From contig NC_056428.1 of NCBI RefSeq assembly GCF_905147365.1, positions 38,669,001-38,733,000 on the forward strand: a stretch of 64,000 nt of DNA, written 5' to 3'. Shown here one piece after another: positions 20,281 to 31,547 of the stretch. Below the pieces are notes generated by a model, which searched no databases, was not told where the DNA came from, and saw only the letters and a list, made by a program, of their open reading frames with translations. Origin of the DNA: Aricia agestis. Lineage: Eukaryota; Arthropoda; Insecta; Lepidoptera; Lycaenidae. The translations under genes were made by a program, and so were the position numbers. How positions within the stretch are numbered: position 1 is the first letter of the stretch; each line of letters opens with the position of its first letter.

Positions 20281-20941
20281 GGGTGGGTTGCACCAACTTA
20301 CTTTAACTATAACTGTATCTTTAACTATAACTACAATGCAAAATGTCAAATCTTTGGTTAAAGCAAAAATGGACGCCTTATTTAACCATAACCTTGAGCT
20401 CGACAAGGCTTTGAATGAATGTGGCGAAAAAATTAACTAACGCTGTCATCATACAAAACCGCCATTTTTGACAGTTCTCCTCATAAAGTTAATATACCTA
20501 CCTAGCGGAATAGAAAAACAATAAGGCCTGAGCAAGAGAAATGCCACTATCAGTAACACTGCGTGGTAATAAGAGACTCTTTTTTTGATGTCCAGTCGGC
20601 ACGTGCCGCACGTTGACAATTTAATCTCATAGAAATCATGCTCAATCATGCTTGTGTAAGTGTATACGTACACATATTTTTACACACAGATGAAACCAAT
20701 GTCGGTTTCGTTTGACAGTTCGAGATTGTTGCTCTATTTCGCTAGGAATATTAACTTTATGGTTCTCCTTTACCAGCAGCGCCCCCGCCCACGTTCATTT
20801 CAAGCCTTGTCGGACCAGCCAAACTGGTTATCTGTCAAATTCTGTGGTCAAAGTTAAGGTTAAAGTTAAAGTTAGCTTTAACTATAACCATAACTTTGAC
20901 CATAACTTTAACTTTAACCAAGCCTCTGGTGCAACCCACCC
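20281..20941. mobile_element. MITE with GGGTGGGTTGCACC ends, carrying a second MITE
   Basis: The ends GGGTGGGTTGCACCA and, reversed, GGGTGGGTTGCACCA are identical. Next to each lie TTAACTATAAC-type repeats (CTTTAACTATAACTG, TTAAAGTTAAAGTTATGG). An insert at 20482-20761 splits it. A half copy at 62817-63008 shows the uninterrupted sequence. The target duplication is unclear, so the superfamily is not assigned. Confidence 0.8.
20482..20761. mobile_element. complete hAT-like MITE, 280 bp, with 8-bp TSD
   Basis: The ends CATAAAGTTAATAT and, reversed, CATAAAGTTAATAT match exactly, and GTTCTCCT repeats at 20474-20481 and 20762-20769. The empty site is preserved in the related element at 62.9 kb (GGAGAACTGTCAAAAA). 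The 8-bp duplication and CA start fit the hAT superfamily. Confidence 0.85.
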
Positions 20942-21021
20942 TTTTATGTGCGTAAGCCAGTAGACTGCAGATTAAATTTTTTATGTATAACTGTCAAAAA
21001 TTATATCCATCGAGGCTTGTT

Positions 21022-21181
21022 ACGGCCGTTCCCAATATTTAATCTATCTCTGGTTTTGTCCTACTAGAGATAGGATTAGCTCACAATTGACATAAAATAT
21101 ATGTCTCTAATGTCTAATGTGAGCTATTCCTATCTCTAGTAGGGCAAAACCAGAGATAGATCAAATATTGGGAACGGCCGT
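21022..21181. mobile_element. palindromic MITE, ACGGCCGTTCCCAATA ends, copy 1
   Basis: The 160-bp unit folds on itself through about 70-bp arms (ACGGCCGTTCCCAATATTT.., TCTCTGGTTTTGTCCTACTA). A second, nearly identical copy lies at 22018-22176. The target is probably TA-like but cannot be fixed from two copies. Confidence 0.8.
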
Positions 21182-21604
21182 AAATCGCCCTTTTTCACTA
21201 TGTCATACCGTCGTATATCTATTGAATTATTGTCATAAGCCACCCAAATAAAATTAAGTATCTACCTAAAGTAAATAATATTGATTTCCTGATACTATAA
21301 TAAGTGTCATTTAGTGGTATGATTATACCTTGGATTATACCAATCCTCTGATGGAAACTATTTTCATCAGAAACATCAAACACAGATGTCTTGCGGATGT
21401 GCTTTTCCTTGATTTTCCGGCACATAGCGCTGCGCTGCGCCGGGGCTTTCGAGCTTATTTTTTTCTGTAGGTTAATGAAATGAATAAAAAAGGATGATGA
21501 ATATCTGGTAATATGATACAAGTTCAAAAACCTGCTAATTTTTAAGTAGGAAAATTGGTAGTTGCTAATAAACTCGGGAGATGTCTCCAAAAATCCACAG
21601 CCAA

Positions 21605-21650
21605 ACGTACCTATTATAACCTCCTCCTTTTTAGAAGTCGATTAAAAAGG
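21605..21650. repeat. fragment of the AACCGACTTC repeat family
   Basis: ATAACCTCCTCCTTTTTAGA then AGTCGATTAAA resembles the outer end of the repeats at 53112 and 63632. Confidence 0.4.
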
Positions 21651-22017
21651 AATACAATACAGTAACACTTCTATAGAGTGTAGTGTTTAGGTATTCCGTA
21701 TTGCCTAAAGTCAGGACAATTTAAGGTGGCACCAGCGGTCATTGACCTTTCTAGTCTAGGAACTATGTGAAAAATACTCGCACTGCATTTTGTTAACTTA
21801 AGAATAAAATTGAATTCTGGTAAAGAAACAGACTAAATAAATAATATAGTTTCATCGGAAAACGACTTGGTAACTCTTCGTATGAAAATCCCAAACTATG
21901 AGTTTGAAGTGATATAATTCATAATTTCATACTCTATTGACATCGTGTGAAATTCGATATCCCCCGACTAGAAACATCTGTCACTTCATTGTCAATCGCG
22001 GTTTGTATCATAGACTT

Positions 22018-22176
22018 ACGGCCGTTCCCAATATTTGATCTATCTCTGGTTTTGTCCTACTAGAGATAGGAATAGCTCACAATTGACATAAAATATATGT
22101 CTCTAATGTCTAATGTGAGCTATTCCTATCTCTAGTAGGGCAGAACCAGAGATATATCAAATATGGGAACGGCCGT
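22018..22176. mobile_element. palindromic MITE, ACGGCCGTTCCCAATA ends, copy 2
   Basis: It differs from the copy at 21022 by only a few bases over about 159 bp and has the same fold-back structure. The two copies are 0.84 kb apart. Confidence 0.8.
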
Positions 22177-22751
22177 TAATGCATTATAGGTTTATGGTTT
22201 GTATAGAAAATGACGAAATATGAAAAGTTTTTTGACAGGGAGTCAATGACCGTTACATACAGAATTCCGCGATTTGAGAATAGTAGCATTATATAATATT
22301 ATTATATCGCATATGCTATGTAAAACGTAGCGATTATAATTATATTCTCTTTGATGCTATGCTCAGTAGCATCTTATTAATATTATAATATTATCTAATA
22401 GCTCCTTCCGCCAATGAAAGCCCTAGGAGGCATAATATATACAAGCACTATCATAATCTATATCTTTATTCACTGTTTGTTTTGTATGAAATTTAGAATC
22501 AATGATTAGAAATCAAATCCACAGATACCGATATAGCGTTGTTGTTTTGAATAAATGGTCTGTGCTCGTACAATTACAGTTCTAAATTGAACTTTATGTT
22601 GTCAGGATAGGGTTTAATTTTATAGGAAACCAACTCTGAAATGACTTGCACACACGCGGTGGTCCTCAACAATTACCGATCAATAGTTGTATCTTAGAAC
22701 ACAGAGTAGGTAACACGAGAGATTTATTTTAAATCTGGAATGGAATGATCC

Positions 22752-23046
22752 TGGTCCCCTGAAATGTGGGCGCGCCCTTGTGTGGGACGCTATTTGTGTC
22801 GACAGTCGACACTCTTGCCCCGTCTCATGTCCAGGGAATCTCGAGCTGTGTGGGCGCAGCCGCAAACCAGGCAGAAAACCTCAAGCGGCACAAATATGAG
22901 AATCTCAGCGGAGATTTGTACCGTTTGGGGTGGAAAACCTAGGCGCATGGGGTCCGGGGGCACATAAGCTTTTTAGACAGATATCTAAGAAGCTTATTGA
23001 AGCCACCCGAGACCCCAGAGCCGGGAGCTACCTGGCACAGCGACTT
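22752..23046 (+). pseudogene. fragment of a mobile-element-associated ORF (GAWGPGA..DPRAGSYLAQRL)
   Basis: Translation in shifting frames gives GRALVWDAICVDS, then AENLKRHKYENLSG, then VPFGVENLGAWGPGAHKLF and ATRDPRAGSYLAQRL before a TAA at 23044-23046. This pattern (PWxxGRALVWD.., FVPFxVETLGPWG.., DPRAGSYLxQR) recurs in many invertebrate genomes and is usually linked to retrotransposon-derived sequence. At least two frameshifts separate the blocks, so it is decayed. The exact element family is not certain. Confidence 0.55.
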
Positions 23047-24320
23047 TAAGTTTGTATATATTAGTATATTTTAGATAGTATTTTTTAGTGTCTAGATTGT
23101 TATCTGTATCTTTGTTTAGCTCAATTAGATGTTTCGAATATTTGTCGAAATCGAAATGCTTATTTTTACTCTAAAATTGAAAGAATTGGAATCTGTTTGG
23201 AACGTAAGAACGTTTACAAAGCATAATTAACTTTTGTAAAAATTCTAAGCAATCGGTGATTAATATTTTTTAAAACAATTTTAACTAATTTCTAAAACAC
23301 AGCTTTAGGTAGATACTTATTATTTTGAGGTTGAGAGAAAATCTTTTTATTTTATGTTTGAATTATTAAAATGTTGGGTACATTTTAATAATTCAAAATA
23401 TCAACTTTTCACATTTTTAACAGAATTTTAAAATGCACTGTTCCAAGCAAAGCAAAGAAGAGAAATTACATATTAAAATTCAAAAACACTTCTTGCTTAT
23501 CAGTCATAACTCGTAGCACTAAGGAGCGTATCATAGGTAAAATAACCCTGAACGATGTTCTCTCATGCCTATGTTCTCTCTCGCAGCTACTCTGTGTCGT
23601 GGAGACATGAAAAGCCGGTGCGAGCGTATGAGAATGATATATGGAGAGGCTATGACGCGCCGCTTTGATGCCACGTCAATATCTGTTAGTGGTCAATATC
23701 ACACGGACCCATGATGCTTGGATATGCTATGGATTAAAATTTGGGTTTCAGGTGACCAAATGTCTTGTTCCTTACACCGGTTCTTCTCGATGTGCTAGTT
23801 CCCGATCCGGTGGTAGGTCATTACGTAGACTTTCTGAGTAATTTGTTTAAAATTTACTCAGAAATAAAACAATTTTATTTATATATCGTGCTTGCATTGT
23901 AGAGTCGCTTGCAGGGTACACCCTAAAGTGAGAATCTTCTTGGTTTGATTGAGAAATGTTTTATATTCGTCTTGTTTCTTTGGTGTCAGTTCAAAGTATG
24001 TCACAGGAGTCAGGACACATCTATCAACATTAGGTATAACCTTAGCAGTGCTATATTATAGAGCTGCACTGTTATACGTGATACGTAGCTATTCTAAACT
24101 AGTACCGCTATAGTAGCGTTAAAACTTAAAAAGCATAAAATATATTATTTTACCTAACCATTGGTTCAAATATTGAAATAATTGCAGTTAAACACACTGA
24201 TTTTTATTAGTTCTATTATACTTATAATGAAATAAAAAAATATTCATAATACCTACATCACGAAATTCTGTACTTAATAATGAACCATTGCTTGCTGTAA
24301 CATCTTAGTTAATATTATAC
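23047..24320. other. AT-rich stretch without gene
   Basis: It holds only a perfect hairpin at 23357-23397 (17-bp arms, 7-nt loop). No coding frame was credible. Confidence 0.5.
23357..23397. repeat. perfect hairpin, 17-bp arms, 7-nt loop
   Basis: TTTGAATTATTAAAATG (23357-23373) pairs exactly with 23381-23397. Confidence 0.85.
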
Positions 24321-24690
24321 TAGCTATTTGACCGAGGTTTGCTCGGTATTCGATGAAAATGACATTTTCTAAAAATGATTCCTATAGCTAGATCGACTTA
24401 CCGCTCCCGAAACCCCCTACATACTTTCATGAAAATCGTTGGAGCCGATTCCGAGATTCCAATTATATATACATGTCGTAGGATGATTTGATAAATCCGT
24501 GTTTTCGCGAAATCCCTAGAATTTTCGCGAAAATTCGATTTATCAAATCATCCTACGATATCGTAGGATGATTTGATAAATCGAATTTTCGCGAAAATTC
24601 TAGGGATTTCGCGAAAACACGGATTTATCAAATCATCCTACGACATACATACATATATACAAGAATTGCTCGTTAAAAAGATATAAGATT
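24321..24690 (-). mobile_element. Helitron (TCTTATATC..AATAGCTAG) interrupted by a palindrome
   Basis: On the minus strand it starts TCTTATATCTTTTTAACGAGC and ends GGTCAAATAGCTAG|T, with a subterminal hairpin ACCGAGCAAACCTCGGT. The body GGAATCTCGGAATCGGCTCC is typical of a lepidopteran Helitron group. The 168-bp palindrome at 24476-24643 was inserted into its AT-rich leader. Confidence 0.75.
24476..24643. mobile_element. two head-to-head copies of an 83-bp MITE forming a perfect palindrome
   Basis: Each 83-bp copy begins TCGTAGGATGATTTGATAAA and ends with its reverse complement, so each is a small MITE with 22-bp inverted ends. The two copies are exact reverse complements of each other, joined by TA. 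By eye there is no mismatch in 168 bp. Confidence 0.9.
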
Positions 24691-25064
24691 TAATTTACCT
24701 GCTCCAATATTTTATGATCTGTTCTAATATCATTTCGAGATCAGAGGTTGGAATTTCAAATAAGAAGGGTTAGCGATAACCGCGTAGCATTCCATTAATT
24801 TATCCGACTGTACACTTTACAGTTTTCCTGTAACGTACAATAAAAATGTTACTCATAATTTTCTATCGAAGTAAAAAGCAATGGATCGCCTTACAACCTA
24901 AGGATCAGCAATACTTAGTTTAAAGTAACTTTAATTTACTTCTCAGCAAATTTTACCTACCTGTTCACTGGTCAGTGCTCAGCGTCATCAAATCGTGCTA
25001 CATTTCTGTGATAGAAATATCAGTAGTGACATTTATTGCCACAAAAATATCTAATTTATATTTC

Positions 25065-25108
25065 CTCTCTTCACGATGTAGAGCCATTGCTCTACATCGT
25101 GAAGAGAG
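25065..25108. repeat. perfect hairpin, 20-bp arms, CATT loop
   Basis: CTCTCTTCACGATGTAGAGC (25065-25084) pairs exactly with 25089-25108 around CATT. Confidence 0.9.
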
Positions 25109-25110
25109 AG

Positions 25111-25132
25111 AGAGAACTGCATTCAGTTCTCT
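25111..25132. repeat. perfect hairpin, 9-bp arms, CATT loop
   Basis: AGAGAACTG pairs with CAGTTCTCT around CATT, 2 bp downstream of the larger hairpin with the same loop. Confidence 0.85.
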
Positions 25133-25219
25133 TGTTGCAGTACTGATATTATAGTACTTACAAATTAATGTAGCTATATATTTTTATCAGCGGATGTCAA
25201 TAATAATTAATTTTAATGT

Positions 25220-25515
25220 GGGAGAGCCATGCCTCGGCAGGAATGGGCCGGCTCGACCTGAAAAATACCACGTTCTCACAGAAAACCGGCGTGAAACAGC
25301 GCTTGCGCTGTGTTACGCCGAGTGAGCTTCCCTATTCCCTTGCCTACCCTCCCCTATTCCCTTCCCTTCCCATCCCTACCTCCCTATTACCCTATTCCCG
25401 GCCGGCAACGCACCTGCAGCTCTTCTGATGCTGCGAGTGTCCATGGGCCACGGAAGTTGTTTTCCATCAGGTGAACCGTTTGCTCGTTTGCCCCCTTATT
25501 TTATAAAAAAAAAAT
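25220..25515 (+). mobile_element. poly-A retroposon, second copy
   Basis: It matches the copy at 18453-18776 from GGGAGAGCCATGC to CCCCCTTATTTTAT and ends in a run of A. A long target duplication is not evident. Reading frames inside it are not coding. Confidence 0.8.
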
Positions 25516-26049
25516 GGTTTAAAACTCTAGGTACCTATGTACTATACAAGAGTTTTAAATCGATTGTAAACCTCGATCTTATATTGATTGAAATATAAAT
25601 CAATAGTTTAGACTTTAGACATCGCAACAAAAGACAATTTGATAATCCCAATAAAAGCGTAAAAAGTGCCCACACGTCATAAATTAAGCTATTTACGAAT
25701 GGAAATATTGCCTAACTGTTGTACAATGGACACGTGGCATACAATCGCTTCCTTCCTGCGACGCCGCCTACCTTTTTAACAGCATTATACACGGCCCGAT
25801 AGTTTTTCAAGGGAGGGATTCGGTTAGATTTTCGCTGACGAAAGCCAATCCAATTTGTATGCGAATGCGGAATGCTAGACTCGGATTATCATTTTATTTG
25901 GATGTAGACAATATATCTAGACATAACTTTCAATGACATAAAAATTATATTTTGCCACGTCTTGCGGCATATTAAATTGCTCGTCTAGGGGCCCACTAAC
26001 ACAAATGAATGGTAAAGTATTTTACTTATAATGCCAAAATGCCAAATAA

Positions 26050-26650
26050 AAAAAAACCGGCCAAGTGCGAGTTGGACTCGCCCATGAAGGGTTCCGCAGC
26101 AGCAATAAGGTTGATTTTTATGAAATTAAAATGTTTTTGATTAATTTTTATATTTCAGTTGATTTAATGAAAGTTAAATTAAGGTTTACTATATAAGACG
26201 TATAAAAAAAACTACTTGCTAGATCTCGTTCAAACTAATTTTCGTTGGTAGTTTTTATAATAATGTACACCATATATTTTTTTTAGAATTGTCATGAATA
26301 CAATACTTTAAAAGTGAGATGGGGGGGAGGGGGGGGGGGGGGGGACACACACACATTTTACCACTTTGGAAGAGTCTCTCTCGCAAACTATTCAGGTTAC
26401 AAAAAAATGATATTAGATACCTCAAAATGATTTTTGAAGACCTATCCATAGATATCCCACACGCATATGTTAGACGAAAAAAAAAATTTTTGTTTCAGTT
26501 ATACCTATGGGGACCCCTAAAATTTTTGATAATTTTTCCATTTTTGTATCAAAATCTTAATGCGGTTCACAGACTACATCTACTTACCAAGTTTCAATAG
26601 TATAGCTCTTATAGTTTCGGAGAACCCTAAAAATCACGCTTTTGTGCTTT
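26050..26650 (+). repeat. dispersed repeat with ACCGGCCAAGTGCGAGTTGG start
   Basis: ACCGGCCAAGTGCGAGTTGG, ACTCGCCCATGAAGGGTTCC and the downstream block GTTTCGGAGAACCCTAAAAA are familiar from many lepidopteran genomes as one repeat of several hundred bp. It includes a G-run at 26321-26344. The element class is not settled for me. Confidence 0.55.
26321..26344 (+). repeat. G homopolymer run followed by (AC)n
   Basis: Twenty-four bases contain only one non-G (A at 26328), followed by CACACACACACA. It could form a G-quadruplex, or be a length error of sequencing. Confidence 0.9.
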
Positions 26651-26739
26651 GGTTTTTTTTTGTGAATTATTGTGATGTTAGTTTTGTCTCTGTTACCATT
26701 CAATGGTTGACAGGTAGAAAATGCCATATGGCATTAAAT

Positions 26740-27420
26740 CCACCAATGTACCATCGAGGAATTGATTCCTATGCAGTTGACGGACCTACGTCATGTGGTC
26801 GACTTATGTCAATGCGATGCTAGCTGTAATCGGTCGGATCATCGGATGGAGGATACACCAGGGGCGAGAGAAAATGAAAATAGGTATTTGAAAATGTATT
26901 GCTGTCTCACCAATCTCAAGTCTCCCACCGCAGAGCGCGATAGAGACAACACGACAAAAGTTTTAATAAAAGAACAGAAAATCTTCGATTCGTTGTCCGC
27001 TGATTCCTTCTCCAAAACTTAACCGATTTAAGTAATTTTTCATTAAGAATTAAAGCAAGGCTTGAGCTGTGTTTCTATGTTTTATTTTTTTTGTATATTT
27101 TAGCCAGTTTTGTTTTCTGGGTGTTTGAACACAGAGGAAAATCTAGCCATTTTTTTGGGTTTTTGGACGTTCTTATCTTTTTTAATACTAAAATTATGAA
27201 AAAAAGGAAAACATAGGGAAATGCTAATAGTGGCCATAGATATTCAGGAAAAAAATCATAACTCTACCGGCATTATCCAGGGAGGAAACAGGGGACAACG
27301 TTTGTATGGAAAAACGGCGGTGTGGAATCCTCTTAATGCGACCAAATTACTTAGGTCTGCCATCTGCCAAGGAATAAACTTCTCTGATAGTACATTGTGC
27401 AAGAAGTGTAATAAATAAAT
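26740..27420 (+). repeat. possible dispersed repeat, no ends defined
   Basis: Blocks such as AACCGATTTAAGTAATTTTTC, AGCAAGGCTTGAGCTGTG and CCAGGGAGGAAACAGGGGAC look repetitive to me, and the 3' side ends in AAATAAATA repeats. I see no reading frame worth calling. Confidence 0.35.
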
Positions 27421-27488
27421 ACTTAAATAAATAAAAATCATAAATAAAATAATTTCTGCCAAATAAATTCCTAACCTAAGGACTAGGA

Positions 27489-27694
27489 CTAGATGACGCC
27501 CGCAACTCCGTTGCGCTAAAATTCGTTTATCGCGTGGGAACCGTACATCTTTTCGGGATAAAAAGTATCCTATGTCCTTTCCCGGGACTGAATGTATATC
27601 TGTACCAAAATTCAGCAAAATCTGTTCAGCGGTTTGGGCGTGAAGAGGTAATAGACAGACAGACACACTTTCGCATTTATAATACTAGAATGGA
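27489..27694 (-). mobile_element. Helitron, TCCATA..GTCTGTCTG family, nearly complete
   Basis: On the minus strand it starts TCCATTCTAGTATTATAAATGCG and ends GCGCAACGGAGTTGCGGGCG then TCATCTAG. The subterminal hairpin CAACGGAGTTG and CTAG end are intact. It is the best-preserved copy in the window. Confidence 0.85.
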
Positions 27695-29239
27695 TAAACC
27701 CTAGGATTAATCCAACATCAAAGCTCTCACAGCATTCACTGCACAGTGAAATATATTTTATTCGTTTTCCATCCGAAGCCCGCATCCTACTGTTTGCTTG
27801 GAGGACTGAAATGCAGGACATAGCTGCTGCTGCTCTATGTCAATATAATTATATTATTTATGGCTGTATTTAGTAGTAGTACATGTTGTCCTACATGAAA
27901 AATAATAAATGTTAAATATTGAAGTAATTTTGTGATAACATGAATATCTTTCACTATTACTATTTGTACTATTATCTATGCTGTGCGAAGCATTGATTTT
28001 ATGATCGAAAAATATTTTGATAAGTGTCCTAATAATATTACATAATATATTATATTTTAAATTACTATCTATGAATAAAAACACTTATAATACATGTTTA
28101 TTCAATATTTGAACTGAACATGAACATATTATAATAGTTTGCTGCACTCACAGAGATATTTTGATGATTACTTACTTAACTTTAATTTAATGAATACTTT
28201 GACATTTTTTTCTTTTACGTTTAAGTAATAACGCAAAGTTATAAAAAATATACCTCTCAGTACGGACGTAAGAGGCTGAAACATGAAGCTAATACTTTGT
28301 TTTAGCTTCGTGGGCTGAAATCATTCCTCACCGATTGCCCGATATGATGCTTCGGCACGGTTGAGCTGTGGTTTGCATATTATATTATGGCTCATTTTAT
28401 ATTTGCACAATCGACAGCTACCTCAAATCTGTGTTGAGACCACGGAATCATAGGAGGTCCTCAATTGCTATATAATTATATATGTTGCACGCGTCACCGA
28501 CTTACCCCTCTCTAGTTTGACCGCACAGTCTTAGTATTTGACTGTATTTTTTTATTTAAGTGTGCCGTGTAGAAGTAAAACGGAATTTAAAATAATTTAT
28601 TCCAGTTTTACGCTAGACCAGACCTAATTTTGGCACAAGCTTTACGTATTTCAACTCTTTTTAATTATTGTTAAATTGTAATAGACATAAAACGGAAACA
28701 AGACATATAGCAGCTACTGTATTATCACACTATTATTAACTTTTAATAAATTGCCTAAAATTCACAGAAATTAATGTTGATTTTATAAAGAGTTGCCTAC
28801 TTACTTTGCTTTTAATTTTCATGGTATAAACTCTAAATTAATGGTTTATGTTGCGTCATAAACAAAATGTTTTTGTTTATGCATTTGTAAAACTGTTACT
28901 TAAAAATACTTTAATAGAGTTTTTTTTAAAACACCAAGTATTAAACTAGCACAGGCGTAGTATAGTACAAATGACAGCGAGCGATGATTACACGGGCCTA
29001 ATTCGATAAATAGGGCAGCCCTCGCAGTGATGTTTAACTGAATTTATTACTTGATTGCGTCGCTTGTGCTGCAGAGCCTGCAGATATGTTGCGTGTTGTG
29101 AAAAGGACAATACGCAATCATTGCACCCGGAAAATTACATGGAAAACTCTACAATTATGTAACTAGAACTCATGTGGATTTTGTTAGTTATTGTAAAGCA
29201 CATTGGTTCGTATTGTCATATTTGTATACTATACTCGTA
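27695..29239. other. AT-rich stretch without gene
   Basis: No coding frame, repeat end or regulatory pattern could be supported. Confidence 0.5.
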
Positions 29240-29443
29240 GTAGATGATGCCCGCAAATGCGTTGCACTAATTTAGTTGTTTATCTCGCAGGAACCGTACA
29301 TTTTTTAGGATAAAAAATATCCTATGTCATATTCTGGGACTCAAAATATCACTATACCAAATATCAGCTAAATCGGTTCAGCGGTTTGGACGTGAAGAGT
29401 TAACAGACATACACACTTTCACATTTACAATATTAGGTATGGA
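29240..29443 (-). mobile_element. Helitron, TCCATA..GTCTG family, diverged
   Basis: It starts TCCATACCTAATATTGTAAATGTG on the minus strand and ends near GCAACGCATTTGCGGGCATC. The CTAG is altered to CTAC. Confidence 0.7.
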
Positions 29444-29872
29444 TGCACCGCTGAAAATGCATGGAAAACTTGAATATTAAAGTGTGCATGCTCATTGCGT
29501 CCTGGAAATTCATAGAAAATTCTAGAATTAATAATTATGTAACTCTGTATATGCATATTGGCTATGTACTCGGAAAACTAATATGCAAAAGCTCTGCTTG
29601 CTCAACGCTCTATATTTTGAAGATAATATTTATTGCAATATAAGTGGGTAGTGGGTGGGAGATAGAAATATTTGCAAAATAATATTTTAAATGTACTGCA
29701 CATTCTATATTGAGCTTTCTAAGTGCATTTTTCCACTTTTTCAATTTCTGCTCTACATGGTGGCAAGGTACCAGAAATATTTGATCCAAGCTTTTAACCA
29801 GTCTTGATGTTTGATGCGCTCGGAAAAATGGAAGATAGTTCTAATTTTTTGGAACTCCACACGTACATTTCT

Positions 29873-29911
29873 CTATTTATTGTGAACTATGATCTAGTTC
29901 ATAATAAATAG
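29873..29911. repeat. hairpin, 17-bp arms with 1 mismatch, 5-nt loop
   Basis: CTATTTATTGTGAACTA pairs with 29895-29911. It abuts a truncated Helitron. Confidence 0.75.
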
Positions 29912-30092
29912 ATTCCGCGTGGGAACCGTACATTTTTCCGGGATAAAAACTATCCTATGTCCTTTCTCGGGACTCAAAGTATCCCCATACCAAATTTCAG
30001 CGAATTCGGTTCAGTGGTTTGGGCGTGAAGAGGTAGCAGACGGGCAGACAGACAGACAGACACTTTTTCGTATTTATAATATTACTATTGAT
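29912..30092 (-). mobile_element. Helitron fragment, TCCATA..GTCTGTCTG family
   Basis: The 5' side keeps AATATTATAAATACGAAAAAGTG and GTCTGTCTGTCTGCCC, and CCAAACCACTGAACCGAATT. It stops at GGTTCCCACGCGG, so the 3' hairpin is missing. Confidence 0.75.
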
Positions 30093-30800
30093 AGGTATAT
30101 TGTATAATGCAATGTATGGATAGGAGGAAAATTTCACGAAAAATAATGTGCACTACATAATAATATGCTTTCCGACGAAAAGTTGAATTTTAGTTACCTA
30201 CTGTAAAATAAGAGTTGACTAAACATAATAATAATTAAAAATTAATATTCTACTTTGCAATGCTATTTTGTATGGTACTTTGCAATTTGTGGCTTTAAAC
30301 GATTATTATTGAATAAAATATAAATTTCAATAAAGCACCTTCATAGTCAGTACGTACTTTCAATCACAATAATAGTAACATTGTGGCACTATAGTGACTG
30401 TCAGACTATTTCATAATAATATATCAGATATATTATTATGAATTTCTGTAATAGTCTACTGTGGACGGTAGAAGCTTGGTTATATCTTGTAGCTTGCTTA
30501 TGTTAGCTCGGTTTTAGCCTGTAGCCTACATAGTTTGTATCTCGCAGAGGCTAACTACAATGTATGAGTCCAATTTAAATAGTACTCGTGGTGGAAATCG
30601 TAGTCTTATAGATCTACCTAACAAGTTGTATAACCTACAAATATAATAATATTTCTATTAATGAATTGAATTCTTAAGAATTTTGTTATTATTGTTCCAA
30701 AGCACGAAGCTTTCAAAGAAAAATAATGATTGTGTGAAAAAAGTGTTTTGAAAAAAAAAAATAACTTGTCGCTTAGGAACCCTAATATAAGCAGTTTCGT
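30093..30800. other. AT-rich stretch without gene
   Basis: It holds one perfect hairpin at 30410-30442 (15-bp arms, CAG loop) and nothing else I can name. Confidence 0.5.
30410..30442. repeat. perfect hairpin, 15-bp arms, 3-nt loop
   Basis: TTCATAATAATATAT pairs exactly with 30428-30442 around CAG. Confidence 0.85.
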
Positions 30801-30804
30801 TAGT

Positions 30805-30955
30805 TATATATTTTTCCGGGATAAAGAGTATTCTATGTCCTTTCCCGGGACTCAAGGTATCTCTATACCAAATTTCAGCAAAATCTGATAATCGGTTTGG
30901 GCGTGAAGAGGAAACAGACAGACACACTTTCACATTTATAATATTAGTATGGATA
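30805..30955 (-). mobile_element. Helitron fragment, TCCATA..GTCTGTCTG family
   Basis: The minus strand gives TCCATACTAATATTATAAATGTG and CCGGGAAAGGACATAGAA. It is cut before the 3' hairpin. Confidence 0.75.
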
Positions 30956-31547
30956 CACCTTCTGTATCCGCCTTATGATTTCCTTAAAAACTCTCCATAG
31001 AAACCTAATTTAGCAATTTATTTCGAGATGGATCGAACCTATCAATTGTAAATGCCCTTAATAATATATCGCTTAAATCAACATTAAATCCTACTCACAC
31101 TGACAAAAAATAAAATATCATAATATTCTGTTATGCTGGTGTATTAAAGAATATATTATGCGAAAACCCATAGACGGCTTAAATAATTTATAAAAAAAGA
31201 GATATTATGATTTGGTGGTCTGTGCATCGCACGCGCACGATGACGTCACGCTTTGTTATTCATAGACCAGCTTGTACCGGCTCGGACCTATTGTTAACTT
31301 TTTGTATGTTAACGTTAAAATATGAATTATGATGCTATAAGCATGTTAAATGCAGCCTTTTAATGTCTCGGCCGTCGATTTAAAATCCCTCTTATGAATT
31401 TTGCTATATAGGTAACTATACAGTATACAAGGTTGCTTGTCTTTGGCGTATATTGGTAAAACACGTGGCAGACAAGACAGCGAACCTTAGTTAGCGTAAG
31501 AACAAGAAGGTTGTCTATGCTAGTTGTTTACTTAGTCTATACATATA

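Noticed and set aside
21219..21590. 123-codon minus-strand frame
   Set aside because: AT-rich, no domain, no splice signals and low-complexity composition.
22764..22967. 67-codon frame as a gene
   Set aside because: The conserved protein pattern runs in a different frame and is broken by frameshifts.
26319..26600. 93-codon frame starting with a Gly run
   Set aside because: It is a translation of the G homopolymer within a dispersed repeat.
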